Assembly (NCBI GenBank): GCA_015056385.1 | Contig: SVGI01000010.1 | Location: 1-40,421 of the forward strand | Direction of reading: 5' to 3' | Length of the DNA stretch: 40,421 bases | From: Clostridiales bacterium | GTDB lineage: Bacteria > Bacillota > Clostridia > HGM11327 | Shown: positions 7,408-16,446 of the stretch, piece after piece | How the letters are laid out: the number at the start of each line of letters is the position of its first letter | Position numbering within the stretch: position 1 is the stretch's first letter | Notes under the pieces: model-generated | What the model was told of the DNA's origin: nothing | Databases searched by the model: none | What the model saw: the letters and a program-made list of their open reading frames with translations, nothing else | Position numbers and translations under genes: made by a program

Positions 7408-8370
7408 TTAAAGTGTATCCTCTGTTTCCTGTGCAACATCAGCGGCAAGCTGACGTATTTTTCTTAATCTGTGATTAACCCCGGACTTACCTATGGGCTC
7501 ACTTAAAAGAGTACCAAGGGCGGCAAGTGATACGTCAGGGTTTTCAAGACGAAGCTTTGCAATTTCAATTAAGGATTTAGGGAAATAATCCCACCCCTTA
7601 TTTGAAACGATATATTCAATGCAGGCAGTATCCTTATCTGCCGCATCCATTGTTTTATTTTGATTTGCCATGTCGCAGTTCATAAGCCTGTTGACACGGT
7701 TTACTATTTCCTTTTTTATCCGTATATTTTCATAGCCAAAGAGGGCATCGCTTGCGCCGGTAGCACGTAAAACGTCTATTATGCTTTCTGCCTCCTTGAT
7801 ATAAACCATATACGTATTTTTACGCTCGTGTATTCTGCAATTTATACCCCTGCTATTCAAGGCATCGGCAAAGCATACAGCAAAATCCTCATAGGCAAAA
7901 GTAAACTCCATATGATTGGAATGCTCCGGGTTCGTAATGCTTCCGCATGTACAGAATACACCGCCTAAAAACGCCTTGAAGCAATCATCACACTTGAAAA
8001 GTTTCTCCCAAGAGGTACGGTTTATCCCCATACCGGATTCTCCGTAGGAAAGTATGCCCAGCTTCATCAATATACGGCGCGCTTCAATAGGGTCGCTTAG
8101 CCTTATGCAGTATTTTTTCGCCCTCTGAAGCTTTGAAACGTTTGTAACCTTAATATCGAAGGGGATTTTTGCTTCCTTTTTCAGCAAGGCAACTATAAGC
8201 TGCGCCACGGAATTTTCCGAGGCGGAAAGCATAAGTTCAAACCTTCCGGCACCTCTTAAAACAATGCTTCCCGATGAGAGCACAAGCGCACACAGCCTTG
8301 CCGTATCACAGCAAGGCAAGGCGTATTTCACCTTTGTAATCTCTTTTTTAGCATCAAGCGAGTACGACAC
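7408..8370 (-). CDS. whiA: WhiA, DNA-binding protein of division and sporulation control
   Basis: A 320-aa protein with the WhiA layout: an N-terminal domain and a LAGLIDADG-like domain in the first two thirds (FLGGVFCTCGSITNP, HMEFTF), and a C-terminal helix-turn-helix (LENPDVSLAALGTLL then GKSGVNHRLRKI). WhiA affects cell division and chromosome organisation in Firmicutes and sporulation in Actinobacteria. The start codon is GTG at 8370, abutting the murB stop (TGAGTG), with GGGAGAGG 5 nt ahead inside the end of murB, so translational coupling is likely. In many Firmicutes, rapZ and yvcK separate murB from whiA; both are absent here. Confidence 0.95.
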   Translation of the reverse strand: MSYSLDAKKEITKVKYALPCCDTARLCALVLSSGSIVLRGAGRFELMLSASENSVAQLIVALLKKEAKIPFDIKVTNVSKLQRAKKYCIRLSDPIEARRILMKLGILSYGESGMGINRTSWEKLFKCDDCFKAFLGGVFCTCGSITNPEHSNHMEFTFAYEDFAVCFADALNSRGINCRIHERKNTYMVYIKEAESIIDVLRATGASDALFGYENIRIKKEIVNRVNRLMNCDMANQNKTMDAADKDTACIEYIVSNKGWDYFPKSLIEIAKLRLENPDVSLAALGTLLSEPIGKSGVNHRLRKIRQLAADVAQETEDTL

Positions 8371-9273
8371 TCAATCCTCTCCCACCACAATTACTTCTGT
8401 TTCAATTTTTACACCGGAATATTCAAATACACGCTTCTTTATATGCTCAATAAGCTCAAGAACGTCTCCGGCAGTAGCGCTATCCACATTTACGATAAAA
8501 TTGGCGTGGAGGGTGGAAACCTCTGCCCCGCCTACACGGGTACCCTTAAGGCCTGCATCCTCTATAAGCTTGCCGATATAATATCCCTCGGGCCTTTTGA
8601 AAACACTTCCGCAGCTTGGCAACGTAAGAGGCTGCATTCTTCGGCGCTTCTCGAGGTTTATTGATATTCTCTCTCTTATATCACTGCTGTTATCGGGAGT
8701 AAGCACAAGCTCTGCAGAAAGAACCACAAGCCCCTCCTCCCTTATAAGGCTTTTTCTGTACCCGAAATGCATATCCTCGCAAGAAACAGTGGATACGTTA
8801 CCAAGCCTGTCTGCCACGGTAACGGTTCTTACAACGCGACTTATATCCGAGCCGTAAGCACCTGCATTCATCGTTACGGCGCCGCCTAAGGTTCCGGGTA
8901 TGCCTGCGGCAAATTCAAGCCCTGAAAGAGAGTGCTCTATGCTTGCGCGGACTATTGTCGATAAAAGTGCAGATGCAGAGCAGGTTATTGTATTGCCGTT
9001 TACAGTGTATCTGGGATTTGAGCACATTTTGATAATTACACCACGGTATCCGCCATCCCTTATAAGAAGGTTGGAGCCGTTACCCATAACGTAAAAATCA
9101 AAATTTCTTTCGTTACAGCGTTTTATAGCGGCTACAACCTCGCTATCATCCACGGGCTCAATCATAAGATCGCATTTTCCGCCTATCTTATAGGTTGTGT
9201 GTAATGACAACGGCTCGTTTTCAACCAATCTGCCGCTTATAATATCCGAGAAATCATTAACGGTTGCTCTCAT
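8371..9273 (-). CDS. murB: UDP-N-acetylenolpyruvoylglucosamine reductase
   Basis: A 300-aa cytosolic flavoenzyme that reduces UDP-GlcNAc-enolpyruvate to UDP-MurNAc with NADPH, the second committed step of peptidoglycan precursor synthesis. The FAD-binding part shows TYKIGGKCD at about 27, VMGNGSNLLIRDGG at about 62-75 and AGIPGTLGGAVTMNAGAYGSD at 123-143. The substrate domain has SCGSVFKRP at about 220, whose Ser is the expected proton donor, and the C-terminus carries HANFIVN. The SD is GGAGGT, 4 nt before the ATG. It lies 32 nt after the ROK kinase gene and directly abuts whiA. Confidence 0.96.
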   Translation of the reverse strand: MRATVNDFSDIISGRLVENEPLSLHTTYKIGGKCDLMIEPVDDSEVVAAIKRCNERNFDFYVMGNGSNLLIRDGGYRGVIIKMCSNPRYTVNGNTITCSASALLSTIVRASIEHSLSGLEFAAGIPGTLGGAVTMNAGAYGSDISRVVRTVTVADRLGNVSTVSCEDMHFGYRKSLIREEGLVVLSAELVLTPDNSSDIRERISINLEKRRRMQPLTLPSCGSVFKRPEGYYIGKLIEDAGLKGTRVGGAEVSTLHANFIVNVDSATAGDVLELIEHIKKRVFEYSGVKIETEVIVVGED

Positions 9274-9305
9274 AGATACCTCCGTAATACAGCTTTGAGC
9301 GTTTA

Positions 9306-10244
9306 TTATTTTGTGAGCATTGCTGCGCCTACGATACCTGCATCGTTACCCATCTGGGCAAGAACGACCTTACCGTAGCCGATTTCCTTATAGAATATCT
9401 GTTCCTCATAGCGCTTGTTAATTGCATCGAGAAGAAAATCTCCTGCCTTTGCAACGCCGCCGCCTATGGCTATAATATCCGGATCGAAAATGTTCTGTAT
9501 GGAAATAAGGCCCATTACAATATATTCAACGTATTCATTGAATATCCTGAGGGCAACCTTATCCCCTTCCTTTGCAGCATCAACAATAATCTTTGCGGTT
9601 ACTCTTGACGCATCACCCTCAACAGCCTTGGCTATAAGAGAATCAGGAGCATAATTGACAGCCATTTTACCTGCGTCAATAAGAGCAGTTGCAGAGGAGT
9701 ATTTCTCCCAGCAGCCTCTGTTTCCGCACGAGCACTGAATACCGCCCTGCTCTATACACATATGACCAAGCTCCGCACCGCAGCCGTGTGAGCCGCCGTA
9801 GAGCTGACCGTTGATATAAAGTCCGCCTCCTACGCCTGTACCGAGAGTAATTGTAACTGAATTATCGTAGCCCTTTGCCGCGCCGAATGAAGCCTCTGCA
9901 AGAGCGGCAACGTTGGCATCGTTATCTGCATAAACAGGAACCTTAACGTATTTACGAAGCTCAGCGCACAACGGAACGTTATGCCATCCAAGATTGTTTG
10001 CGAAAACACAGTATCCGTTTTTTATAGCGCCGGGAGAGCCTATACCTACTGATTTTATATCCTCAAGAGTAAGACCCTCATCCTTTATAAGACCGAGAAC
10101 GAGATCTGCCATATCCTTAATTATTTTTTCAAAGGGCCTTCCTACATTTGTAGGAACGCTTCCAGAGCGCAATATTTTTCCTTCGTCATTTACCACACCG
10201 GCTGCAATATTTGTTCCGCCGAGATCTACACCTATGTAATACAT
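9306..10244 (-). CDS. ROK-family glucokinase
   Basis: A 312-aa sugar kinase that probably phosphorylates glucose at C6 with ATP. The N-terminal phosphate loop is GVDLGGTNIAAG. DNDANVAALAE at about 106-116 includes the catalytic Asp, and TLGTGVGGGL follows at about 133-142. The ROK zinc motif is intact (GHMCIEQGG, then CSCGNRGCWEKYSS at about 166-190). No HTH domain precedes the kinase, so it is an enzyme, not a ROK repressor. The SD AAGGAGG is strong. It sits between hprK and murB, a common clostridial arrangement that links glucose phosphorylation to HPr-based catabolite control. Confidence 0.93.
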   Translation of the reverse strand: MYYIGVDLGGTNIAAGVVNDEGKILRSGSVPTNVGRPFEKIIKDMADLVLGLIKDEGLTLEDIKSVGIGSPGAIKNGYCVFANNLGWHNVPLCAELRKYVKVPVYADNDANVAALAEASFGAAKGYDNSVTITLGTGVGGGLYINGQLYGGSHGCGAELGHMCIEQGGIQCSCGNRGCWEKYSSATALIDAGKMAVNYAPDSLIAKAVEGDASRVTAKIIVDAAKEGDKVALRIFNEYVEYIVMGLISIQNIFDPDIIAIGGGVAKAGDFLLDAINKRYEEQIFYKEIGYGKVVLAQMGNDAGIVGAAMLTK

Positions 10245-10282
10245 TATTTCCTCCTTGCGGCCTTATGCCGCTATATGTGTAC

Positions 10283-11191
10283 TTAAATATTTTTTATTCT
10301 CTCCTCAAGAAGCTTTGCGGGATCGTACCCGTTTTCCCTGAGCATTACGCTTCGTGCCGCCGTTTCTATAACGGTAGCCATATTTCTTCCCGGACGTACG
10401 GGAATTGTTATTGAGCTAACGTCTACACCGAGAATATTTATATACTGGGTTTTGTTGCCGATACGCTCGTAATTCATACCCTCGTGCCACAGCTCCATTT
10501 TTATAACGAAGGAAAGCTTTTTTGAATCTATAACTGTTCCTACGCCGAATACTGCCCTTACGTCTATAAGGCCTACACCTCTTATTTCCATAAGATTTTT
10601 GATAATCGGCGCCGCCTTACCCTCAAGAGTATCGTCGTGAAGCCTTCTTATAATAACACCGTCGTCCGCAACAAGCCTGTGGCCTCTTTTTACAAGCTCG
10701 AGAGCAGCCTCGCTTTTGCCTATGCCGCTTTCGCCCATAATCAATACACCCTCGCCGTGGATATCCATCATAACGCCATGTATGGTTTCCTCCTCGGCTA
10801 TAGTATCGTCTATATACTCGACAAGTCTGCGGATAAGATCAGACGTTTCGAGAGGGGACCTGAACAGAGGAATATCATGCTTTTTTGCGGCGCTGATAAA
10901 TATTTCAGGCACCTCATATCCTCTTGAAAAAATTATGAAGGGCATATCCGCATCCATATACTGCTCTACCCTTAATCTTCTTGTGTCTTCACCAAGAGAA
11001 TTAAGGTAGCTCATTTCAACCTTACCCACTATCTGAACACGTCCGTAGGGGAATGCATCAAAATACCCTACAAGCTGAAGCCCGGGACGGTTAAAGTTAC
11101 TGTTGTGTAATTCTACAGTTTTCTTGTTGTAGCTTCCCACCACCTCAAGAGAAAGCCTTGATATCATATCGGATAATACTACGGTTCCCAT
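10283..11191 (-). CDS. hprK: HPr kinase/phosphorylase
   Basis: A 302-aa bifunctional enzyme that phosphorylates HPr on Ser46 and removes that phosphate, setting carbon catabolite repression. An N-terminal domain of about 130 residues is followed by the kinase core: H138 in TIHGVMMDIHGEG, Walker A GESGIGKS at 153-160, ADDG at 175-178, and the family signature MEIRGVGLIDVRAVFG near 200-217. Length is normal. No HPr gene lies in this window. It begins 14 nt after the HAD phosphatase gene and is followed by the ROK kinase. Confidence 0.96.
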   Translation of the reverse strand: MGTVVLSDMISRLSLEVVGSYNKKTVELHNSNFNRPGLQLVGYFDAFPYGRVQIVGKVEMSYLNSLGEDTRRLRVEQYMDADMPFIIFSRGYEVPEIFISAAKKHDIPLFRSPLETSDLIRRLVEYIDDTIAEEETIHGVMMDIHGEGVLIMGESGIGKSEAALELVKRGHRLVADDGVIIRRLHDDTLEGKAAPIIKNLMEIRGVGLIDVRAVFGVGTVIDSKKLSFVIKMELWHEGMNYERIGNKTQYINILGVDVSSITIPVRPGRNMATVIETAARSVMLRENGYDPAKLLEERIKNI

Positions 11192-11205
11192 ATTTCAACC
11201 TGCCT

Positions 11206-12012
11206 TTACAATAGCCTTTCAAGCATATACGCCACACCGTCCTCATCGTTGGAAAGTGTAACGATATCTGCCTTTTTCTTAAGCTCGGGATGAGCATTAC
11301 CCATTGCAATACCCACACCTGCGCCCTCCAGCATAGAAAGATCGTTTAACTGATCTCCAAATGCCATTATTTCATTTAAGCCCACGCCGTAACGCGCGGC
11401 AATTATTTCCAATGAGCTTTTTTTATCCGCCCTTTTATCGGTAAGCTCTATAAACTGCGCTCTGCTGGTTACAACCCCCAGCTCTTGAGAATATTTCTCC
11501 TTAAAATAACTGTAATGGGCAGGTATATCACCCTCCGGCGCCATTAAAATTATTTTAGTTACGTTGTACTCACGCAGCCTATTTTCTATATTCTCCACGG
11601 CATTACCCGGCTTTAAGCAAATAGAGCTGTAAAAATCCGAGTATCTACAATGCTCCCTGAAATAAAATTCATCGTTTACCACAAGTTGAAAATATATTCC
11701 GCGCTTAAGACAATCCAAAACAACGGATTCCACATCCCCGGGCTGCATTGAACAGCTATAAACGCATTTATCCGTAGCAGAATCGTACACGCATGCGCCG
11801 TTATGCGTACCCATATAGGTATTAAGCCCAAGCATTTTTACAAATGGCACACCGGCACAGTACATCCTGCCTGTCTTTACCGAAAAAATATAATTTTTAC
11901 TTCTGCGCCTTATAGCATCTCCCGTACGCAAGGAGATTTTTCCCTCGGAATTCAGAAGAGTACCGTCTAAATCCAAAGCAACAAGTTTTATATTTTTCGT
12001 ACATTTTGCCAT
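11206..12012 (-). CDS. Cof-type HAD-family phosphatase
   Basis: A 268-aa haloacid-dehalogenase-like hydrolase with a C2B-type cap. HAD motif I is ALDLDGTLL at about 12-20 with the nucleophile Asp. Motif IV is FGDQLNDLSML, followed by GIAMGNAHPELK. Enzymes of this family dephosphorylate small sugar phosphates or flavin precursors; the substrate cannot be read off. The ATG at 12012 was chosen because upstream in-frame starts overlap uvrC and would add an unusual hydrophobic extension. No SD precedes 12012. Instead, a -35/-10 pair ends 7 bp before the ATG, so this may be a leaderless mRNA. It lies between uvrC and hprK. Confidence 0.88.
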   Translation of the reverse strand: MAKCTKNIKLVALDLDGTLLNSEGKISLRTGDAIRRRSKNYIFSVKTGRMYCAGVPFVKMLGLNTYMGTHNGACVYDSATDKCVYSCSMQPGDVESVVLDCLKRGIYFQLVVNDEFYFREHCRYSDFYSSICLKPGNAVENIENRLREYNVTKIILMAPEGDIPAHYSYFKEKYSQELGVVTSRAQFIELTDKRADKKSSLEIIAARYGVGLNEIMAFGDQLNDLSMLEGAGVGIAMGNAHPELKKKADIVTLSNDEDGVAYMLERLL

Positions 12013-12019
12013 AATATAT

Positions 12020-12048
12020 AGTATAAATCCAAATATAAAAATAATCAA
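12020..12048 (-). promoter_or_regulatory. Possible internal promoter giving a leaderless HAD phosphatase mRNA
   Basis: On the minus strand, TTGATT (12043-12048), 17 bp, TATACT (12020-12025). The last base of the -10 box is separated from the ATG at 12012 by only 7 bp, so transcription would start at or within a base of the start codon. No ribosome binding site is visible. Confidence 0.5.
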
Positions 12049-12068
12049 GTCGAAAAACGACAATGTTT

Positions 12069-13871
12069 TCAGCCGAAAAACTCCATTATCTTTTCTGCCA
12101 GGGCTCTGTTTATGCCCTTTATGGTACAAAGCTCCTCTATGCTGCTGTTTTTTATATCTCCCACAGTTTTGAAATGCTCCATTATAGCCCTGCGCTTTGC
12201 AGGACCAATTCCCTCTATATCCTCAAGCACGGAAATAAGGCTGTTTTTATCTCTTAAAAGTGTGTGGTAGCCTACGGCAAATCTGTGAGATTCATCCCTT
12301 ACGCGCTGTAAAAGCTTTAGAGCATTTGAATCTCGCGGAAGAATTACAGGCTCACTTTGCCCCGGGATAAACACCTCCTCCTCGCGCTTGGCAAGGCTTA
12401 TAACGTCTATATCGTCAACGCCGAACGCCCTTAAAACGTCAACCGCCTGGGAAAGCTGACCCTTACCGCCGTCTATAAGTATTAAATCGGGCTTTGCGCC
12501 GAATTTATCATCACCTGCAACAAGCCTTTCGAGCCTTCTTGTAAGGGTTTCGTGCATGCTTGCAAAGTCGTTGGTGCCTATAACGGTTTTGATTTTGAAA
12601 TGCCTGTAATCGCTTTTTTTAGATTTTCCCCCCTCAAAAACAACCATTGAGGATACTGTATTCGTACCCTGAAAGGTTGAAATATCGTACCCCTCTATAC
12701 GCTTGGGCATATTTTTAAGGCGTAACGCATCCTTAAGGCCCTGCATAGCATCCAGCCTTTCATCTCCGCCCTTGCTATCCAGCTTTTGCGCAGCATTCCT
12801 TTGCGCCATCAAAAGCACTCTCTTTTTTTCGCCCTTCTGCGGAACAGATATATTAACCTTTCTTAATGCAATTTCGGAAAGTATTTCGCAAACTATTTCA
12901 GAATCCTCCGGCATATACTGAACTATTATTTCCTTTGCAATATCCCTGGCGCCTGAATAAACCTCAAGCATAACCCTTTGTATGCACTGATGGGGAGTAT
13001 CGCTTTCCTTTTTTCGAAGCTCGTAATCTGTGGCGTTGATAAGCCTGCCCTCTCTTATAGTAAAGTGAACGACATAGGCTATGTCAACACCGTCTGCCAT
13101 AGCAAATATATCCATATCCGCAAGACCGTCCTTAAAAACACGCTCACGCTGGGAAATATCATCTATGGCTTTTATAGAATCCCTTATTCTGGCGGCACGT
13201 TCAAACTCAAGATTAAGGGCATAACCGTTCATTTCCTCCGTAAGCTGTGCCTTAACCTCGGAGGAATTCCCCTTGAGAAGCTTTATGATTTTATCTATTC
13301 CCTTGCGGTAATCCGACATTGAAATACTGCCGTCGCATGGGGCGGGGCACTGGCCCAAATCCTTAAAAAGACACGCCCTTTTATTTTTACCGGGGCCTGT
13401 AAAGCTTTGGCACGTTCTAAAGCCAAATACACCTCTTAATGCAGATACTGTTTTCCTTACAGCCTTAACGTCAGTATAGGGTCCGAAAAAAAGATCCCTT
13501 TCGTTAAGCTTTCTCGTATAAAACACACGGGGAAAATCCTCGGAGGTGGTAACGCAGATATAGGGATAGGTTTTATTATCCTTAAGCTGAATATTATATT
13601 TTGGGGAATATTGCTTTATAAGGTTGTTTTCCAGTACGAGGGCATCCTTCTGAGAAACGGTAACTATATAATCCAGGCTTTGAGCCTTTTGAACAAGGTG
13701 AGGAACAGTAGCCCTTGAATCTCCCGAGGGAAGAAAATACTGCTTTACTCTTGCCTTAAGGTCGTTAGCCTTGCCCACGTAAAGAACAGTACCATTTGGG
13801 TCCTTGAATATATATACTCCCGGCTGCTCCGGCAGCACGGTAAGCAGCTTTGAAATATATTCCTCTTGCAT
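12069..13871 (-). CDS. uvrC: Excinuclease ABC subunit C
   Basis: A 600-aa nuclease that makes both incisions in nucleotide excision repair with UvrA and UvrB. The N-terminal GIY-YIG domain is clear (PGVYIFKDPNGTVLYVGKA at about 18-36). A Cys cluster follows near 155-180 (FRTCQ, KRACLF, CPAPCDG). The UvrB-binding UVR motif is around 205-235 and the RNase H-like nuclease half around 385-540 (EGYDISTFQGT, LILIDGGKGQL). Two helix-hairpin-helix motifs close the protein (LEDIEGIGPAKRRAIM and LCTIKGINRALAEKI). Length is normal. The SD is AAGGGGG, and a promoter lies 35 bp upstream. It heads the long minus-strand run to dnaE. Confidence 0.97.
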   Translation of the reverse strand: MQEEYISKLLTVLPEQPGVYIFKDPNGTVLYVGKANDLKARVKQYFLPSGDSRATVPHLVQKAQSLDYIVTVSQKDALVLENNLIKQYSPKYNIQLKDNKTYPYICVTTSEDFPRVFYTRKLNERDLFFGPYTDVKAVRKTVSALRGVFGFRTCQSFTGPGKNKRACLFKDLGQCPAPCDGSISMSDYRKGIDKIIKLLKGNSSEVKAQLTEEMNGYALNLEFERAARIRDSIKAIDDISQRERVFKDGLADMDIFAMADGVDIAYVVHFTIREGRLINATDYELRKKESDTPHQCIQRVMLEVYSGARDIAKEIIVQYMPEDSEIVCEILSEIALRKVNISVPQKGEKKRVLLMAQRNAAQKLDSKGGDERLDAMQGLKDALRLKNMPKRIEGYDISTFQGTNTVSSMVVFEGGKSKKSDYRHFKIKTVIGTNDFASMHETLTRRLERLVAGDDKFGAKPDLILIDGGKGQLSQAVDVLRAFGVDDIDVISLAKREEEVFIPGQSEPVILPRDSNALKLLQRVRDESHRFAVGYHTLLRDKNSLISVLEDIEGIGPAKRRAIMEHFKTVGDIKNSSIEELCTIKGINRALAEKIMEFFG

Positions 13872-13905
13872 ATTATTCAGCCCCCTTTTACCTCTTATTA
13901 TATAA

Positions 13906-13934
13906 ATTATATCAGTTTTTGTACCCTCTTACAA
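13906..13934 (-). promoter_or_regulatory. Promoter of uvrC and the downstream run
   Basis: On the minus strand, TTGTAA (13929-13934), 17 bp, TATAAT (13906-13911), with a leader of about 28 nt to uvrC. It may drive the genes as far as dnaE, since no strong terminator is seen between them. Confidence 0.7.
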
Positions 13935-14059
13935 GAATTCTTTATCTTTAATCCAATTTTTACGGTAGCAAAAAAACAGTAATAAAACCCTGCCGTTGAG
14001 AAATAATATAGCATAGATACCGTTAAGGTACACAAGCAACACCGAAAGGAACAAAGGCT

Positions 14060-14896
14060 ATGAAAAAAATTATTACTGTTGTACTTTTATGCCTTGCAAT
14101 TTTTTCACTTGCAGGCTGTACAGACCCAGAGATATCCCCCAGCGAGCTTTATGAAACTGCAGTAAAAAACATGCAGACTGCAGACTGCTTTTCCTACACC
14201 GCCAAAATAACCTCCGACGTTGATTTTGGTGAAAAGCTTTCACAAAAGGTAAACAAGCTTTACCTTGCATCACTTAAAAGCTTAAGGGTAGTAAGCAATG
14301 GATACGTTGATAACAAGGAGCTTAAAACTTTTTCCGAGGGAACAATATCCCCCTCACTTGCAAGTGTAGATTTCGCATGTACGACCTCGTCCAACGGCAT
14401 ATATATTAATATTCCCGAAATATCAGATAATATTTACAATTTTACAACGAAAAACGTTTCGCCCTCGGACATAGTTTCTCTTGTAACCGCTCTTGATATG
14501 CCGCTTACTGACAGTGATATCGACGCTAAAAAAATAAAATATTACGCCGACGGAGAAATACTGGACGCATACAAGCTTACCGTATCCCTCTCCCCCGCCA
14601 AATTTAAGGAATATATTACGGTAGCGTGTGAGGACATGCCCAACGTACAGCAATACCTTACCTCTGACAACGGGGATATAGTGTTTTCCGACGTAAAATA
14701 CACCGCTGTAATTGCAAACGGAGTATTTATGCAGGTATCACTTTACACAGATTTTGAGTGTGTGGGAGACTACAAGGATTACGTTGTATCCGGAAAAATA
14801 GATTCATACACTAACTTCAGCGAATTCAACGTACAGAAGGAGGTAACCATACCCTCTGACTTTGTTGACGCCGAGGATGCAGGAATACTCAAATAA
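14060..14896 (+). CDS. Predicted lipoprotein of unknown function
   Basis: A 278-aa protein with a lipoprotein signal: Lys-rich start, hydrophobic core and lipobox LAGC, with lipidated Cys at about residue 20, so it should be anchored on the outer face of the cytoplasmic membrane. The mature part starts TDPEISPSELYETAVKNM and alternates strands and short helices. The opening resembles LppX/LolA-like or DUF6612-type lipoproteins, but I cannot assign a family. The SD is AAAGGAAC. No terminator separates it from yqfC 67 bp downstream, so read-through is possible. It is divergent from uvrC. Confidence 0.82.
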   Translation: MKKIITVVLLCLAIFSLAGCTDPEISPSELYETAVKNMQTADCFSYTAKITSDVDFGEKLSQKVNKLYLASLKSLRVVSNGYVDNKELKTFSEGTISPSLASVDFACTTSSNGIYINIPEISDNIYNFTTKNVSPSDIVSLVTALDMPLTDSDIDAKKIKYYADGEILDAYKLTVSLSPAKFKEYITVACEDMPNVQQYLTSDNGDIVFSDVKYTAVIANGVFMQVSLYTDFECVGDYKDYVVSGKIDSYTNFSEFNVQKEVTIPSDFVDAEDAGILK

Positions 14897-14905
14897 TATT
14901 ATCCG

Positions 14906-14934
14906 GCATATACCCTCCCTGTAAATAATATATT
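14906..14934 (+). promoter_or_regulatory. Possible sporulation (sigma-E-like) promoter of yqfC
   Basis: GCATATA (14906-14912), a 14-bp spacer and AATATATT (14927-14934) resemble the Bacillus sigma-E pattern (GMATATT, 14-15 bp, CATACANT) with one -35 and two -10 mismatches. It ends about 30 bp before yqfC, whose homologue is a sigma-E gene in Bacillus. The region is AT-rich, so chance matching is possible. Confidence 0.3.
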
Positions 14935-14963
14935 TTTTACAAAAAGAGAAAGGGAGAAGATAT

Positions 14964-15236
14964 ATGAACAGACTCAAGCGTTCACTGGGTAAAATAGGCG
15001 TAAGGCTCAGTCTTCCGCAGGAGCTGGTGCTTAAGCACCCCAAAATAACAATTTACGGAACTGACGGCGTTCTTATTGAGAACTGTACGTCCATATCTCA
15101 ATATTCTGCCGAGCTCGTAAAAATAAATACCGAGCTCGGCACGTGCCATATAACGGGAAAGGATTTAAGGCTGGATTCATCCGCAGAGGCATGCTTACTT
15201 ATTTACGGCACAGTAAGGTCGGTATCAATAGCATGA
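14964..15236 (+). CDS. yqfC: Sporulation protein YqfC
   Basis: A 90-aa protein typical of YqfC: basic start MNRLKRSLGKIGVRL, then a YabP/YqfC-type core (KHPKITIYGTDGVLIENC, ISQYSAELVKINT, ITGKDLRLD). The family is expressed in the mother cell during sporulation; its molecular role is not established. An AGGGAGAAG SD precedes the ATG. The stop overlaps the yqfD start (ATGA), so the two are translationally coupled. Confidence 0.93.
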   Translation: MNRLKRSLGKIGVRLSLPQELVLKHPKITIYGTDGVLIENCTSISQYSAELVKINTELGTCHITGKDLRLDSSAEACLLIYGTVRSVSIA

Positions 15237-16414
15237 GGCGTAATTTTTTAACAAAGCACGGGCTTCTTGAAATATGCGTAGAGGGGCTTAATATCGAGAA
15301 ATTCATAAGCCTGTGTATTTCAAACGGCATTGAGCTTATGAATATGAAAAGGACGAATTATTCTACGCTTTTTGCTCTTATACACGCCACAGATTTTTCC
15401 TTGGTAGCTAAAATCAACAAAAGGCTTAAGTGCAGAATAAGGATAACCAAAAGAAAGGGTGCAATATTTACAGCGGCAAGGTGTGTAAAAAGATTTTCCA
15501 TACCCTTGGGGCTTGTGCTTTTTGTTGCCATGATACTCTTTTTTTCCTCGTTTATACTCAAAATAAATATACGGGGTATAGAAAGAATAGAGGTAGGAAG
15601 CATACTCGACACCCTGAAAAGTGAGGGGGTATATATTGCATCATTAAGAAAAAACGTTGACCCCACCAAGCTTGAACTACGGCTTTTGAAGGAGCACGAG
15701 GATATTAAATGGATACATATTTCCCTTGACGGATGCGTGCTTGACATATCCCTTACTGAAAGCACATTAGGGGAGGATATAAAATCCCAGACACCTCACC
15801 ACATAGTAGCGGATTTCGACTGCGAGATAATAAGCATAAACGTTCTTTCCGGAAAGGGTATGGTAGGCGTTGGAGATACTGTAAAAAAGGGGGATATACT
15901 TGTAAGCGGGCACATAAAAAACGAGGACCCTCCCTACGAATACACCGTACCTGCAGAGGCAGAAATAAAGGGATATCTTACGTACTCCGGGGAATACACC
16001 GCTGATTTTGCTCAAGGCAGTACAAAATTCAAAACAGGTAACACTTTTGTACGAAAATATGTTAAAATACATAATATAGCTCTGGGCTCAAATAAGGAAA
16101 TACCGTTTGAAAGCTATGAGCTTACCGTAAGGGAGCAGCACGTGTATTCCTACGGTCAGCTTATACCCATATACGTTGTACGTGAGGAATACAGTGAGCT
16201 TACGGACAGCCCCTCCCCCGAGCAGCTTTCCTCCTTTGAGGAGGAGCTTATTACAATGGCGTACAGGGATGCCCTTAAAAGTATGCCTGTTGATGCTCAG
16301 ATTATAAGCCGCAGCGCACTTATAACCTGTCAGAACGGAGTTTACACGGCACAAGCAGAGGTAAAGGCTACAAAAAATATAGGGATAAATATGGATATAC
16401 TTTCCATTGAATAA
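15233..16414 (+). CDS. yqfD: Sporulation protein YqfD
   Basis: A 393-aa membrane protein of the YqfD (stage IV) family. The N-terminal cytosolic part (about 1-85, rich in basic residues) is followed by one transmembrane segment at about 89-110, then a large outer domain with GSILDTLKSEGVYIASLRK, IKWIHISLDGCVLDI and GDTVKKGDILVSG. In Bacillus the yqfC-yqfD pair is sporulation-associated. The ATG at 15233 overlaps the yqfC stop by four bases. A longer in-frame start at 15143 lies inside yqfC and is rejected. phoH follows 32 bp later, as in many Clostridia. Confidence 0.93.
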   Translation: MRRNFLTKHGLLEICVEGLNIEKFISLCISNGIELMNMKRTNYSTLFALIHATDFSLVAKINKRLKCRIRITKRKGAIFTAARCVKRFSIPLGLVLFVAMILFFSSFILKINIRGIERIEVGSILDTLKSEGVYIASLRKNVDPTKLELRLLKEHEDIKWIHISLDGCVLDISLTESTLGEDIKSQTPHHIVADFDCEIISINVLSGKGMVGVGDTVKKGDILVSGHIKNEDPPYEYTVPAEAEIKGYLTYSGEYTADFAQGSTKFKTGNTFVRKYVKIHNIALGSNKEIPFESYELTVREQHVYSYGQLIPIYVVREEYSELTDSPSPEQLSSFEEELITMAYRDALKSMPVDAQIISRSALITCQNGVYTAQAEVKATKNIGINMDILSIE

Positions 16415-16446
16415 AAATAACACCTTCACGAAAGGTAATTACAGTA

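Noticed and set aside
12013-12129. N-terminal hydrophobic extension of the HAD phosphatase as a membrane anchor.
   Set aside because: The extension overlaps uvrC coding and the AT-rich promoter region; Cof-type enzymes are soluble.
15143-15232. Upstream in-frame start for yqfD.
   Set aside because: It lies wholly inside yqfC and lacks an SD; the ATGA overlap at 15233 is the standard coupled start.
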